Assembly: GCA_034189035.1 (NCBI GenBank)
Contig: JAXHVA010000003.1
Span: forward strand, 35,361 to 99,360
Source of the DNA: JAUXFK01 sp034189035
GTDB lineage: Bacteria > Desulfobacterota > UBA8473
DNA: 64,000 bases
Direction: 5' to 3'
Made by a program: the position numbers and the translations under genes. The notes under the pieces are model-generated. The model was given only the letters and a program-made list of their open reading frames with translations. It had not been told where the DNA came from and searched no databases. Positions 25,782 through 34,715 of the stretch are shown one piece after another. Numbering within the stretch: the first letter of the stretch is position 1; the number at the start of each line of letters is the position of its first letter.

Positions 25782-26660
25782 ATGTTAAAGAGTATGACCG
25801 GTTATGGATCTGCAAAGAGTATTTTGGAGTATGGCTGTATTATTGTTGAGGTGAAGTCGGTTAATCACAGATACCTTGATTTCACATCGAGAGTGCCAAA
25901 GAGGTTTCTTTCCTATGAGAGTGAGATAAGAAAGATTATAGGTAAAAGATTTTGTAGAGGGCGTTTTGATGTTACTATTCAATCCGATTATACGAAACAA
26001 GGAGAACAAAAGGCAGAGTTAAATATTGAGTTAGCAAAAGAGTATTATTCAGCCTTAACAGAGCTGAGGGATACATTACAACTCGATGACGAGATAAATC
26101 TGAGTTTGCTTGTCAGGATTAAGGATCTAATTGTTGTTAAGGAGATAGAATCCGAACATAAAGAAGAAGAGGATGCATTGAAAGATGCCTTAAATGGTGC
26201 CTTCGATTCTTTAGAAAGAATGAGAATATTTGAGGGCGAAATTATTTATAAGGATCTTTTAGAGAAATTGGGTGCTATCAAGGAGTTGGTTGATAAAATT
26301 AGGATAAAGTCTCCTCAGGTTTTAATCTATTATAGAGACAGGCTTGCAAAAAGGGTAAAGGAGTTAAGCGATGTCTTTGAACTTGATACTCAAAGACTTG
26401 ATCAAGAAGTCATTTTTTTCGCAGAAAAGAGTGACATTACAGAAGAGCTTGTTCGCATTGGAAGCCACCTCGAACAGTTCGGTATGATTATGGAAATGGA
26501 TGAACCTGCTGGAAGGAAGTTGGATTTTCTGCTTCAAGAGATAAATCGTGAAGCCAATACCATAGGGTCCAAGGCGAATGACTCAGAGATTTCACAGAAT
26601 GTAGTAAAGATAAAAAGCGAACTGGAGAAAATCAGAGAACAAATTCAAAACATAGAATAA
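25782..26660 (+). CDS. yicC: YicC family endoribonuclease-like protein
   Basis: This 292-residue protein begins MLKSMTGYGSA and continues with EVKSVNHRYLDF, the hallmark of the YicC N-terminal domain. The C-terminal DUF1732 domain is present (ITEELVRIGSHLEQFG, GRKLDFLLQEINREANTIGSKA). Members have been reported as RNA-degradation factors. The gene order yicC - remA - gmk is common in Desulfobacterota and in Firmicutes. It has few sequence oddities and is of normal length. Confidence 0.92.
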   Translation: MLKSMTGYGSAKSILEYGCIIVEVKSVNHRYLDFTSRVPKRFLSYESEIRKIIGKRFCRGRFDVTIQSDYTKQGEQKAELNIELAKEYYSALTELRDTLQLDDEINLSLLVRIKDLIVVKEIESEHKEEEDALKDALNGAFDSLERMRIFEGEIIYKDLLEKLGAIKELVDKIRIKSPQVLIYYRDRLAKRVKELSDVFELDTQRLDQEVIFFAEKSDITEELVRIGSHLEQFGMIMEMDEPAGRKLDFLLQEINREANTIGSKANDSEISQNVVKIKSELEKIREQIQNIE

Positions 26661-26692
26661 TAATTAGATATTATACGAGTTGGAGGTTATTG

Positions 26693-26950
26693 ATGAGTTT
26701 ATTATTGAATATCGGATTTGGGAATGTAGTTGTATCATCAAGAGTAGTAGCGATTGTGTCTCCTAGCTCAGCCCCTATGAAGAGGTTGAAGGATGAGGCG
26801 AAAAAGGACAGGAAACTGATAGATGCTTCTCAAGGGAGGAAGACCCGATCTATTATAATAACGGACAGTAATCATATTATCCTATCCGCAGTTCAGGCAG
26901 AGACTGTGGCACAAAGATTCGATTCTGACGATTGTTCAAAATCGTCTTGA
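26693..26950 (+). CDS. remA: RemA-like extracellular matrix regulatory protein (DUF370)
   Basis: This 85-residue protein matches DUF370/RemA: LLNIGFGNVV, RVVAIVSPSSAPMKRLKDEAK, and LIDASQGRKTRSIIITDSNHIILSA. In Bacillus, RemA binds DNA and activates biofilm and osmoprotection genes. In Gram-negatives its role is unknown. GGAGG 7 bases before the ATG at 26693 decides against a TTG three bases earlier. It sits between yicC and gmk. Confidence 0.88.
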   Translation: MSLLLNIGFGNVVVSSRVVAIVSPSSAPMKRLKDEAKKDRKLIDASQGRKTRSIIITDSNHIILSAVQAETVAQRFDSDDCSKSS

Positions 26951-26978
26951 TTGAACAAGGTTTTACGGGCCAAAGCAA

Positions 26979-27593
26979 ATGCAAATGGATAAAGAGGGAT
27001 TAATCTTTATAATATCAGCCCCATCTGGTGCTGGGAAAACATCACTGTGTAAAGAGGTTGCTCGGGTTTTTCCTGACCTATGGCACTCTGTATCATACAC
27101 TACAAGATCTCCTAGGCTAGGGGAAAATGATGGATATGATTATTATTTTGTCTCCGAAGGGAAGTTCAAAGAGATGGTTGATGCCAGGAAATTTGCAGAA
27201 TGGTCTGAGATTTATGGGGATAGATACGGCACTCCAGTAGACGCTTTGAAAAAATACAAGAGTAACGGAATTGATATAATTCTCGATATAGATGGAAAAG
27301 GAGCTACACAGCTTAGGGGGAGTTACCCAAAATGCATCTATATATTTATCCTTCCACCATCGTGGGAAGACCTGAAGAAGAGACTCAGAGCTAGAATGAC
27401 GAATACGGAGGAGGAGATCAAAGAACGCTTGAAAAGTACAAAAGAAGAACTTCAGTATGTCGTTGACTACGATTATATAGTTGTAAATAATGACTTTGAA
27501 ACAGCAGTATCTCAACTCGTTTCAATTATAACTGCAGAAAGATGCCGCAAAGAGAGGGTCCTTCATAAGGTTGAGGAATTATTAAATTCTTAA
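26979..27593 (+). CDS. gmk: Guanylate kinase
   Basis: This 204-residue enzyme phosphorylates GMP to GDP with ATP. The P-loop SAPSGAGKTSL is near residues 13-23. The GMP-binding YTTRSPRLGENDGYDYYFVS motif and the lid region with IFILPPSWEDLKKRL follow. Its length is normal. Either the ATG at 26979 or the one at 26985 could be used. It ends the yicC-remA-gmk run; the next gene is on the opposite strand. Confidence 0.94.
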   Translation: MQMDKEGLIFIISAPSGAGKTSLCKEVARVFPDLWHSVSYTTRSPRLGENDGYDYYFVSEGKFKEMVDARKFAEWSEIYGDRYGTPVDALKKYKSNGIDIILDIDGKGATQLRGSYPKCIYIFILPPSWEDLKKRLRARMTNTEEEIKERLKSTKEELQYVVDYDYIVVNNDFETAVSQLVSIITAERCRKERVLHKVEELLNS

Positions 27594-27613
27594 AGGTTGA
27601 GCTGTTTTTTTTC

Positions 27614-28084
27614 TTAAATAGTGCTCCATTCATCTATAAGGAGGTGTTCTTTCGTATCTTGAAGGGATCTCTTTAAGCCCTCTCTATTAAAATTCCCCAA
27701 AGTTTCTATATAAAAATTTCCACTCCAAAGCTTTTTTATCCTGTACTTCTTCTGTATCTCCCTATGCCTGTTTAAGATTACATATGATGTCCTTTCTACT
27801 ATATCCTTAACAATGGTGGGTATATAATGGGTGGGTTTGGCAGTTAAAATAAGATGTGCATGGTCTGGATGAAGAACCATGCCAAATAACCCATATCCCT
27901 TAGTGAGGGTAATTTCTTTAAAGAGTATCTCCAGTTCTTTTGCTGTCCTACCTGTAATAATAGGTTGTTGCTTGGGCGTAAAGAGGATGAGGTGATAACT
28001 GATCCTATATACAGGGTCTGAATATCTCTTATGACATTTCTCCTCAATAGGTTTGAAATGAGAGCAAAGGATACTATGGGTCAT
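27614..28084 (-). CDS. IS200/IS605-type (Y1, REP-associated) transposase
   Basis: This 156-residue HUH single-strand transposase-like protein carries the metal-binding pair His75-Ala-His77 (HPDHAHLIL). The candidate nucleophile is Tyr125 (LWSGNFYIETLG). The N-terminal RISYHLILFTPKQQPI strand is typical for the family. No IS200 ends, accessory gene or other copy are evident in the window, and the gene fits neatly between gmk and argC, so it may be a domesticated or REP-type transposase. A near-palindrome with the centre CCTTTAAAGG lies just upstream (about 28107-28121) and could be a recognition hairpin. Confidence 0.82.
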   Translation of the reverse strand: MTHSILCSHFKPIEEKCHKRYSDPVYRISYHLILFTPKQQPIITGRTAKELEILFKEITLTKGYGLFGMVLHPDHAHLILTAKPTHYIPTIVKDIVERTSYVILNRHREIQKKYRIKKLWSGNFYIETLGNFNREGLKRSLQDTKEHLLIDEWSTI

Positions 28085-28154
28085 ATTCTTTATGAGGAGA
28101 TAAATCCCTCCCTTTAAAGGAGATCTTTACTTACATCTTTACATCTTTGATTGA

Positions 28155-29192
28155 TCAGGGAAACAGCGGTAGATTCTTAATGCCTGCGTCCTCAGGGAAT
28201 CCATACATGATATTCATATCTTGAATTGCTTGCCCTGAAGCGCCCTTAACCAGATTGTCTATTGTAGATATTACGACTATCCTGTTCGTCCGTGGATCGA
28301 ATCGGACTCCTATATCACAGAAATTGCTCCCTTTAACAAAAGAGATATTGGGCAGGCTGTCTTCAGAGTGTATCCTTACAAATCTCTCTTTGCTATAGAA
28401 ATCGGTGTAGATCCCTGTTAATTCAGGCATTGAAATATCTTTTATAGCGTTTGAGTATATAGTTGTCAGTATGCCTCTATCTATAGGGATTAAATGTGGA
28501 GTAAAAGAGATGATGACATCTTTATGGGCAAGCAGGCTTAACTCTTGTTCTATTTCAGGTGTATGCCTGTGTTCTCCTATCTTATAAGCCTTAAGTCCTT
28601 CATTTACTTCACAGAACAGATATTCCATTGCCACTGTCCGACCGGCCCCAGACACACCCGATTTGGAGTCTACAACTATGTTTTTTACGTCTATTATTTT
28701 GTTTTTCAACAATGGCGCAATTCCGAGTATCGCACTGGTTGGGTAACACCCTGGATTGGCAATAAGCCTCGCCTTTTTTATTTCATCCCTGTGTAATTCT
28801 GGAAGGCCATATACAGACTCCTCTAAAAGATCCGGGGAGGTGTGGTCGCTGTACCATTTTTTATAGACCTCGGGACTATTAAAGCGAAAATCCGCGCTTA
28901 GGTCTATGACCTTTTTACCGCTTTTTAGCAACTCGGGAACGATATTCATTGCTGCCTTATGCGGTAAAGCGCATATTATAAGATCTGAGAGATTACAGAT
29001 ATGATCTGGCGATGGGCTAGTGAACTCAAGGTCTATTTCTGAAGAAAAGGTTCGAAATACTTCTGCCACCTTTATCTCATCAAACTTTCTTGATGTCAAT
29101 GCAGTTATTTCAACATTCGGATGTCTCAGCAAAAGTCTGATCAGTTCTTGACCCGTATACCCACTTGCGCCAATTATTGCGACTTTTAGCAT
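28155..29192 (-). CDS. argC: N-acetyl-gamma-glutamyl-phosphate reductase
   Basis: This 345-residue NADPH-dependent enzyme makes N-acetylglutamate semialdehyde in arginine synthesis. The dinucleotide motif GASGYTGQEL is at residues 8-17, the catalytic cysteine is Cys149 in NPGCYPTSA, and the DSKSGVSGAGR and EHRHTPE motifs are intact. No other arg genes are in the window. A strong terminator lies only 17 bases before its start codon, so expression must come from read-through or an internal arrangement. The Shine-Dalgarno sequence (AAGAAG) is weak. Confidence 0.94.
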   Translation of the reverse strand: MLKVAIIGASGYTGQELIRLLLRHPNVEITALTSRKFDEIKVAEVFRTFSSEIDLEFTSPSPDHICNLSDLIICALPHKAAMNIVPELLKSGKKVIDLSADFRFNSPEVYKKWYSDHTSPDLLEESVYGLPELHRDEIKKARLIANPGCYPTSAILGIAPLLKNKIIDVKNIVVDSKSGVSGAGRTVAMEYLFCEVNEGLKAYKIGEHRHTPEIEQELSLLAHKDVIISFTPHLIPIDRGILTTIYSNAIKDISMPELTGIYTDFYSKERFVRIHSEDSLPNISFVKGSNFCDIGVRFDPRTNRIVVISTIDNLVKGASGQAIQDMNIMYGFPEDAGIKNLPLFP

Positions 29193-29208
29193 TTTTTTCT
29201 TCTTTAAT

Positions 29209-29235
29209 AAAAAAAGGCCACAGAGGCCTTTTTTT
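29209..29235. terminator. Bidirectional terminator between rpsI and argC
   Basis: Seven A's, GGCC, a 5-base loop, GGCC and seven T's form a perfect stem usable in both directions. It ends the rplM-rpsI transcript and abuts the argC ribosome-binding site. Confidence 0.85.
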
Positions 29236-29249
29236 AATATTTGATAATC

Positions 29250-29642
29250 CTACCTCTTGGAGTATTGGAATCTTGCCCTTGCCCCTTTTTGTCCGTATTT
29301 CTTTCGTTCTTTTATTCTTGAATCTCTGGTTATAAATCCAGCCCTCTTTAAAAGAGGTCGATACGTATCGTTTACTTCTAAAAGAGCTTTTGTTATTCCG
29401 TGTTTTATTGCTCCAGCCTGACCCGATATGCCGCCACCTCGGACTGTAGCAAATACGTCGTATTTTCCTAAAGTATCGGTTAATTCAAATGGTTGTCTGA
29501 TTATCATCTTTGATGTTTCTCGTTTGAAATATTCATCGATAGATTGGTTGTTAATCTTAAAATCACCGCCACCGGGTTTTAACCATACCCTGGCTATGGA
29601 TGTCTTTCTCTTTCCCGTTGCATATAAACTCTCTTGTTCCAT
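29250..29642 (-). CDS. rpsI: 30S ribosomal protein S9
   Basis: This 130-residue protein matches S9: ATGKRKTSIARVWLKPG at the N-terminus, GGGISGQAGAIKHGI in the middle, and the C-terminal arginine-rich tail RFQYSKR that reaches the ribosomal P site. GGAGG 7 bases before the ATG at 29642 fixes the start; a longer open frame would add 19 unrelated residues. It lies 65 bases after rplM, the universal partner. Confidence 0.97.
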   Translation of the reverse strand: MEQESLYATGKRKTSIARVWLKPGGGDFKINNQSIDEYFKRETSKMIIRQPFELTDTLGKYDVFATVRGGGISGQAGAIKHGITKALLEVNDTYRPLLKRAGFITRDSRIKERKKYGQKGARARFQYSKR

Positions 29643-29707
29643 TAAAACTCCTCCATTTTGAAAGATAATAGTCCACTGGAGAGGGAATAAAAGTGGCATC
29701 TTCTTTA

Positions 29708-30136
29708 TTATATATTTAGGATTTGAGGATTCTGAGCCTGGTGTGGATGTTCATCTCCAGCATATATCTTTAATTTTTTAATCATCTTTCTGCCGAGTCT
29801 GTTCTTGGGTAACATGCCTTTTACAGCCAACCGTATAAGTTCCCTAGAGTCTTTTTGCTGTAATTTTTCTGCAACAATCGATTTGAGACCTCCAGGATAA
29901 CCACTATGGTGATAATAAACCTTTTGTTGTAACTTCTTCCCTGTAAGAACAATCTTCTTTGCATTTATAATAATTATAAAATCACCTGTGTCTACATGGG
30001 GTGTATAGATAGGTTTATGTTTCCCCCTCAGTATTATAGCACTCTTACTTGCCAGTCTTCCAAGTACTTCACCATTAGCGTCTATTAAATACCACTTTCT
30101 TTCAACTTCACCTTTCTTGGCACTGAAAGTCTTCAT
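29708..30136 (-). CDS. rplM: 50S ribosomal protein L13
   Basis: This 142-residue protein matches L13: KWYLIDANGEVLGRLAS, HVDTGDFIIIINA, and the GMLPKNRLGRKM motif. Two adjacent ATGs are possible. The second, at 30136, has GGAG at the better spacing and gives exactly the usual length. The open frame further upstream overlaps the promoter and is not used. Confidence 0.97.
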   Translation of the reverse strand: MKTFSAKKGEVERKWYLIDANGEVLGRLASKSAIILRGKHKPIYTPHVDTGDFIIIINAKKIVLTGKKLQQKVYYHHSGYPGGLKSIVAEKLQQKDSRELIRLAVKGMLPKNRLGRKMIKKLKIYAGDEHPHQAQNPQILNI

Positions 30137-30176
30137 CATCTTCTCCAAAATCAACACATTATTTATAAACTTAGCT

Positions 30177-30205
30177 ATATTAGTGATTTTATTTCTTTTT
30201 GTCAA
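30177..30205 (-). promoter_or_regulatory. Promoter of rplM-rpsI
   Basis: On the minus strand TTGACA (30205-30200) is followed after 17 bases by TAATAT (30182-30177), about 40 bases before the rplM start. Confidence 0.65.
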
Positions 30206-30352
30206 GTAAAATATGGAATTTTAATAAATGTGCTTTAAAAAATGTACTGCTTTTCAGTGTGTATAAGGATTTCATGACACATCACAGAGATCATGTGATT
30301 TTACAGCCCTTTTTGAGAGAATCCATTAGCGATTCGCAACGTATGAACTTAT

Positions 30353-31780
30353 TTAGAAGAGAAACTCAGTAGACTGAATTCCATAGACCGAAGGGTGGAA
30401 GCTTTTATTAATATTTCGTAGATATGAGCCTTTTTGAGGATCCAACTCTTCTAGGCTGACTGTCTTTCCTTTTTTTAATTTGCCTTTGCCGTCAGGCGAC
30501 AACAAAACGACCCGAGGTCGAGTTTTGTCGCTTTCTTGAGGGGATTCGACTACTAAAGCCAATTCTCCTGTGTCGAGTTTCAAAAGGGTTCCCATAGGGT
30601 ATCTCCCCAACATATTGACAAATACCTTTAAGATGATTGGATCGTAATCTTCCCCTGACTTTTCAAGCATAATTTCGAGAGCACGATCTGGACTAAATGG
30701 AGCAGGTCGATATATTCGATGAGATGTGAGGGCATCGAAGACGTCTGCTATGGTTATGATTCTTCCGAGCAGAGTCTGGCTTTTCTTCCTATAGAGTCGA
30801 GGATAACCTGAAAGATTGAATTTCAGATGATGCTCGAAAGGTGGGAGAAAACTCTTGACCTTGAAGTCATGTGAAGCCTTTAATTGGATGATATGTTTCA
30901 CGCTTCTCAAAGGGTGTTTCTCTATCTCCTTGAACTCTTCATCGGTCAAACGTCCCGGCTTATTAAGGATATCCAAGGGTATATCTACCTTTCCCAAATC
31001 GTGAAGAAGCCCACAGATACCGAGCTTTCTTAAAGACAATTTCGATAGTCCAACGCGTTTCCCAAGACACAAGGAGAGGATTGCAACGTTGACCGAGTGG
31101 ACATATGTATAGTCGTCATAATCTCGAATCGTACTCACACTGAGGAGTATGGACTCATCCTCAGTAAGGATGTCTATCATATTTTGAATTATCCGCTTTA
31201 TCTTACGAACTCCCACATTTTTTTGTGAGCTTAATTTGTCAGACACTTCTTGTAACGAGGTGAGGGCACTAAAGTACGTTCTTCGGGTTAATTCCTTTCG
31301 TTCTAGATCCCTTTCCTGAGAGCCCGCCTTTCTTCCTTTTTCGATCTGTATCCATGAAAACTCATTCCTCTTACTGAGTTGTGTTACGAGCCAATCTAAT
31401 GGGTCCTCTTGCTCTTCAGCTTTATTTAAGGTACGTATAAAGCTTAGGATACTCTCATAAGAGGTATCTTTGATGGTTGCAAGGAAACGAAGCCCTTGAA
31501 GATTTCGATTTCTGAAGTAATCGAGCATCTCTTGTATAAGACTTACGTTCTCACGTCTGAAGAGGAGCTTCTCTTCTTCCAGGTAAAACCGATCACGATG
31601 GATTGAAAACATTAAAGATTCCTCCTCCACCCACCAGGGAGCCATGACCTCATTGAACTCCTTCGCAGAGTTTAAAAGTAACTGATTGTTATCCTGGTGG
31701 ATCTTCACAGACTGAATGAGTCTGTAAAGGAGTCTCAGAAAATCTTCTCCGAAAAAGGTTTGTTCTTTTTTTAAATCCAT
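30353..31780 (-). CDS. HD-GYP domain protein (predicted cyclic-di-GMP phosphodiesterase)
   Basis: This 475-residue cytosolic protein has an N-terminal helical region without a recognisable sensor. The HD-GYP domain in the second half carries VHSVN, the HD pair in GLLHDLGKVDIP, the KPGRLTDEEF and HPLRSV motifs, and the GYP element as NLSGYP. The domain hydrolyses cyclic-di-GMP in characterised relatives. The usual HHE-x-x-DGSGYP is degenerate here (FEHHLKFNLSGYP), so activity is not certain. It starts 9 bases after the HEAT-repeat gene, which suggests a two-protein unit. Confidence 0.85.
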   Translation of the reverse strand: MDLKKEQTFFGEDFLRLLYRLIQSVKIHQDNNQLLLNSAKEFNEVMAPWWVEEESLMFSIHRDRFYLEEEKLLFRRENVSLIQEMLDYFRNRNLQGLRFLATIKDTSYESILSFIRTLNKAEEQEDPLDWLVTQLSKRNEFSWIQIEKGRKAGSQERDLERKELTRRTYFSALTSLQEVSDKLSSQKNVGVRKIKRIIQNMIDILTEDESILLSVSTIRDYDDYTYVHSVNVAILSLCLGKRVGLSKLSLRKLGICGLLHDLGKVDIPLDILNKPGRLTDEEFKEIEKHPLRSVKHIIQLKASHDFKVKSFLPPFEHHLKFNLSGYPRLYRKKSQTLLGRIITIADVFDALTSHRIYRPAPFSPDRALEIMLEKSGEDYDPIILKVFVNMLGRYPMGTLLKLDTGELALVVESPQESDKTRPRVVLLSPDGKGKLKKGKTVSLEELDPQKGSYLRNINKSFHPSVYGIQSTEFLF

Positions 31781-31789
31781 TTTTAAGCC

Positions 31790-33484
31790 TCAACTGCAAG
31801 TCTTCTTAGCCTTTCGATAGGCAATTCGTACACTTGGAAACAGACTTTTTGAAGCTTTTTTCAGTAGATCTTTTGATCCCTTTGTTTCCAGTAAGTTCAA
31901 AGCAATTGCTGCGCCATTTCGATGGACTGATTTAATATTACTGGGTATCCACGCCTTTGAAAAAAGACGCTCTTTTAAAAACGGGACTGAAACACAGGAT
32001 CCGCATTTCCCCAGGGTCCTATAACAGGCCAGTAGATGCTCACGATCTGTGTTTTGTCCTACCTTCTTTTTGAGATAGTCTAGTAATAGTCTTTCTGCCA
32101 GCTCGCTTTTATGACTGCCCATATAGTTCAGCAATACCTGTCGGATCTCTCTGGTATCATCCTCGATTAATGGAAAGACCTGCTTGAGTAAGTTTGCATC
32201 TCTTTTGAGTACATGTTTGAGTGCCTGTTTGCGTACTCCATTTGAGGAATGGTTGGTCATTCCTAGGAGTATCTTAGTATGTTTTTCTCCCTCAAGCTGC
32301 CCCAATATATTGACAAGCTTTTGGGCTATAAAATCGACTGATTGATTTATCAAGAGTTCTAAGGGACGAATATCTTTCCTTGCCAGAACCTTAATGACTT
32401 CTATGACATCTCTTTGTATAGGTGGAGATTGAATTTCAGGTAACATAGGACCGAGTGTAAGAATCGCTCTTGGTGGAAGGCGAATGAGCAACTGCTTTAG
32501 AGGCTCTATTTGTTCTTGATCAAGCATTTCCGAGGTAGTCCAAAACCGTGAAAGGACGTTCAGGATCTCAGGGGCCGTGATTTTGATAAAAAATTTGTCT
32601 ATAAAAACAGATGCCCATTGTTTATTGGATTTATAAAATTTTTGGGTCTTATAGAGTTCGTTAGTGAGATCGAAGGCAAATTGAAATTCACCTTGCTTGA
32701 GAGCATGTAAAAACTCATCTTCGAGAAAATCTAAAACAGTTATAAAGTCGAGTTTTATATTTTGATCATTAAGGAGAATTATCAGCAATTCCAAGAGGTC
32801 TTGCCTGTAGTTGTAATTATCTTGATCCCTCACCATCTGTCGAAGTTTAATGGATTCGTCGGGTGTCAGTTGCCACAGATCTTCCTTTTTGCTTTCGGGA
32901 AATATTACCATCGGGGTATCTTGTGCCTCTTCCTGCTGGATTGTGTTATTGCCTTCAGAATCACTTGCACGGAAAAGAGACAAATCAGTCTGTGGTTCAG
33001 TTTCCCAATAAATATCTGAAGCGTGGTAGTGTATATGTGGAAAATCGAATTCCCAAAGTGCTGTTACTAAATCCCCTTCAGCCTCGCTTTGCAGGTTTTT
33101 ATAATGGTCTAATGTCTTGATAAGGTCTTTGATTTCATCTTGGGAGAGGCCTTCTTTTATCTCAAGCCATTGAATACCATCACGAAAAAAGATGAAGGCC
33201 AATCCCTCCTTTTCAGATGAATCATCATAGACAACTTTGTCTTTATAGATAAGCTCTTTCTTATGTATATTGAGTTTTATGACATGGAAGTCTTTCAAGA
33301 AACTATCGAAATGGGCCTTGACTTTGGTGATAGAATTTTGACAAATGCTATGATTCTCAGGATAGAGCGAATAGTTTTTTAAGACTAACGATATAAGCTG
33401 TATCACATCCCTTATTGCCTGATATTCTTCGCTTGTTGGGCTATTATCCAAAAGGTCTGAACCTCTACCCGCTGTTTTCTCCAT
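31790..33484 (-). CDS. HEAT-repeat protein paired with the HD-GYP protein
   Basis: This 564-residue protein has no signal peptide or membrane segment. The C-terminal half reads as repeated alpha-helical hairpins of HEAT type (for example LLGMTNHSSNGVRKQALKH, then QVFPLIEDDTREIRQVLLNYMG). The N-terminal part has the IQLISLVLKNYSLYPENHS motif that is also common at the start of HD-GYP-associated proteins. It precedes the HD-GYP gene by 9 bases and is likely its scaffold or input partner. No catalytic motif was seen. Confidence 0.7.
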   Translation of the reverse strand: MEKTAGRGSDLLDNSPTSEEYQAIRDVIQLISLVLKNYSLYPENHSICQNSITKVKAHFDSFLKDFHVIKLNIHKKELIYKDKVVYDDSSEKEGLAFIFFRDGIQWLEIKEGLSQDEIKDLIKTLDHYKNLQSEAEGDLVTALWEFDFPHIHYHASDIYWETEPQTDLSLFRASDSEGNNTIQQEEAQDTPMVIFPESKKEDLWQLTPDESIKLRQMVRDQDNYNYRQDLLELLIILLNDQNIKLDFITVLDFLEDEFLHALKQGEFQFAFDLTNELYKTQKFYKSNKQWASVFIDKFFIKITAPEILNVLSRFWTTSEMLDQEQIEPLKQLLIRLPPRAILTLGPMLPEIQSPPIQRDVIEVIKVLARKDIRPLELLINQSVDFIAQKLVNILGQLEGEKHTKILLGMTNHSSNGVRKQALKHVLKRDANLLKQVFPLIEDDTREIRQVLLNYMGSHKSELAERLLLDYLKKKVGQNTDREHLLACYRTLGKCGSCVSVPFLKERLFSKAWIPSNIKSVHRNGAAIALNLLETKGSKDLLKKASKSLFPSVRIAYRKAKKTCS

Positions 33485-33589
33485 TCTCCGACTCTTCGTT
33501 ACTGGATTAATTAACGGATTTGATTAAATACCCATACTCCTTTTTTCAAAGACGCCTTAATATTTCTTAATATGAAATCGTATCTATGT

Positions 33590-34390
33590 CTATCCCACCA
33601 TGCTGTATCCGCCGCTTACACTGAGGACCTGACCGGTAATATGGCCTGCTGCTTTATTGGATCCCAGAAAAACAACAGCATTCGCAATATCCTGGGGTTT
33701 TCCAATTTTGCGGAGAGGATATGCCTTTGCGATCTTCTCTAGCTGTTCAGGTGTAAAGAAGTCTTTGGCCTGTTTCCACATGCTTTTTTCTCCAATCTCT
33801 ACGTCTTCAGATGGCACTGTTACTCCCGGACATACAACATTTGTCCTTATCCCGTGACGACCATTTTCCCTGCCGATAGTCTTCATAAAACTGTTAACAG
33901 CTGCTTTGACCCCACCATAGACTGCCTCTCTGAATTCACCCTGCCGACTGGCGTCTGAACTGATGCTGACGATTGCTCCGCTTTTCTTCTCGATCATATA
34001 ATCAAGGGCTGTTTTGGTACAATTCAATACCCCCACGTAATTGATAGTAATTACTTTATTCCAAAATTCTGGGGTTGTATCAACAAAAAGCATAATGTTA
34101 TCCCAACCAACATTGTTGACTAATACATCGATCTGCCCGAACTCTTCGAAACCTTTCTTAAACATAGCCTGTACATCATCTATATTCGTCACATCACATT
34201 TAGCTGTTATGGTTTTACCACCGGCATTTAAAGCATTGGCCTCTTTCGCAACCTTTTCAGCCTGTTCAGTATCAACATCTCCGATCACCACATTTGCACC
34301 TTCTTTTGCAAAGGTTAAGGATATAGCCCGGCCAATATTGGAGCCTCCTCCAGTAACGACTACAGTCTTTCCCTTATAATCCAAATCCAT
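33590..34390 (-). CDS. Short-chain dehydrogenase/reductase, BadH-like
   Basis: This 266-residue NAD(P)-dependent SDR has a TGGGSNIGRA cofactor motif at residues 12-21. The NNVGWD motif, the catalytic Ser of SSDASRQG and the Tyr/Lys of AVYGGVKAA follow. It ends GQVLSVSGGYSMVG. The NN-GWD, SDA-R-G, NVVCPG and GKPQDIA segments resemble 2-hydroxycyclohexanecarboxyl-CoA dehydrogenase (BadH) of anaerobic alicyclic acid degradation more than FabG. The substrate is inferred only. AAAGGAGG precedes the ATG. It stands alone, between the HD-GYP pair and the divergent trehalose genes. Confidence 0.82.
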   Translation of the reverse strand: MDLDYKGKTVVVTGGGSNIGRAISLTFAKEGANVVIGDVDTEQAEKVAKEANALNAGGKTITAKCDVTNIDDVQAMFKKGFEEFGQIDVLVNNVGWDNIMLFVDTTPEFWNKVITINYVGVLNCTKTALDYMIEKKSGAIVSISSDASRQGEFREAVYGGVKAAVNSFMKTIGRENGRHGIRTNVVCPGVTVPSEDVEIGEKSMWKQAKDFFTPEQLEKIAKAYPLRKIGKPQDIANAVVFLGSNKAAGHITGQVLSVSGGYSMVG

Positions 34391-34715
34391 TTTCAGTCCT
34401 CCTTTTTATATGATTGTAATTAATAAATGCACGATCTTTTTTATCAAGATAGAAGATGGGTGTCAATAAAATTATAGAAGAAAGTTTTGTGTAAACAGCC
34501 TGAAAAGGCCTTGTCTTCTTTTACTTGACAATGGGGTGCTATTTAGATATATTTCCTTTAATTGAACAAAAGCTCATCTAGCCATTTTTATAGGTTACAC
34601 AGTTTGGAAAGCGAAGCCCTACCCAATTTAATTTGACTTTCTTTCTTTCTTTTTTACATAGTCTTTCGATATATAAAATTCATATCTTTAAGTAACCCGT
34701 ATTGGAGGGTGTATC
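34391..34715. promoter_or_regulatory. Divergent intergenic region with promoters both ways
   Basis: The plus-strand promoter is given separately at 34525. On the minus strand, TTGATA near 34458 followed by an ATTAAT-like -10 is a weaker candidate for the dehydrogenase. No gene is seen in the 325 bases. Confidence 0.4.
34525..34553 (+). promoter_or_regulatory. Promoter of the trehalose operon
   Basis: TTGACA at 34525-34530, a 17-base spacer and TATATT at 34548-34553. The leader before the start codon is about 155 bases long. Confidence 0.6.

Noticed and set aside
27614..28084. Complete IS200/IS605 insertion sequence with TnpB
   Set aside because: There is no TnpB gene, no guide-RNA-like end and no evident left and right end structure, so only the transposase gene is called.
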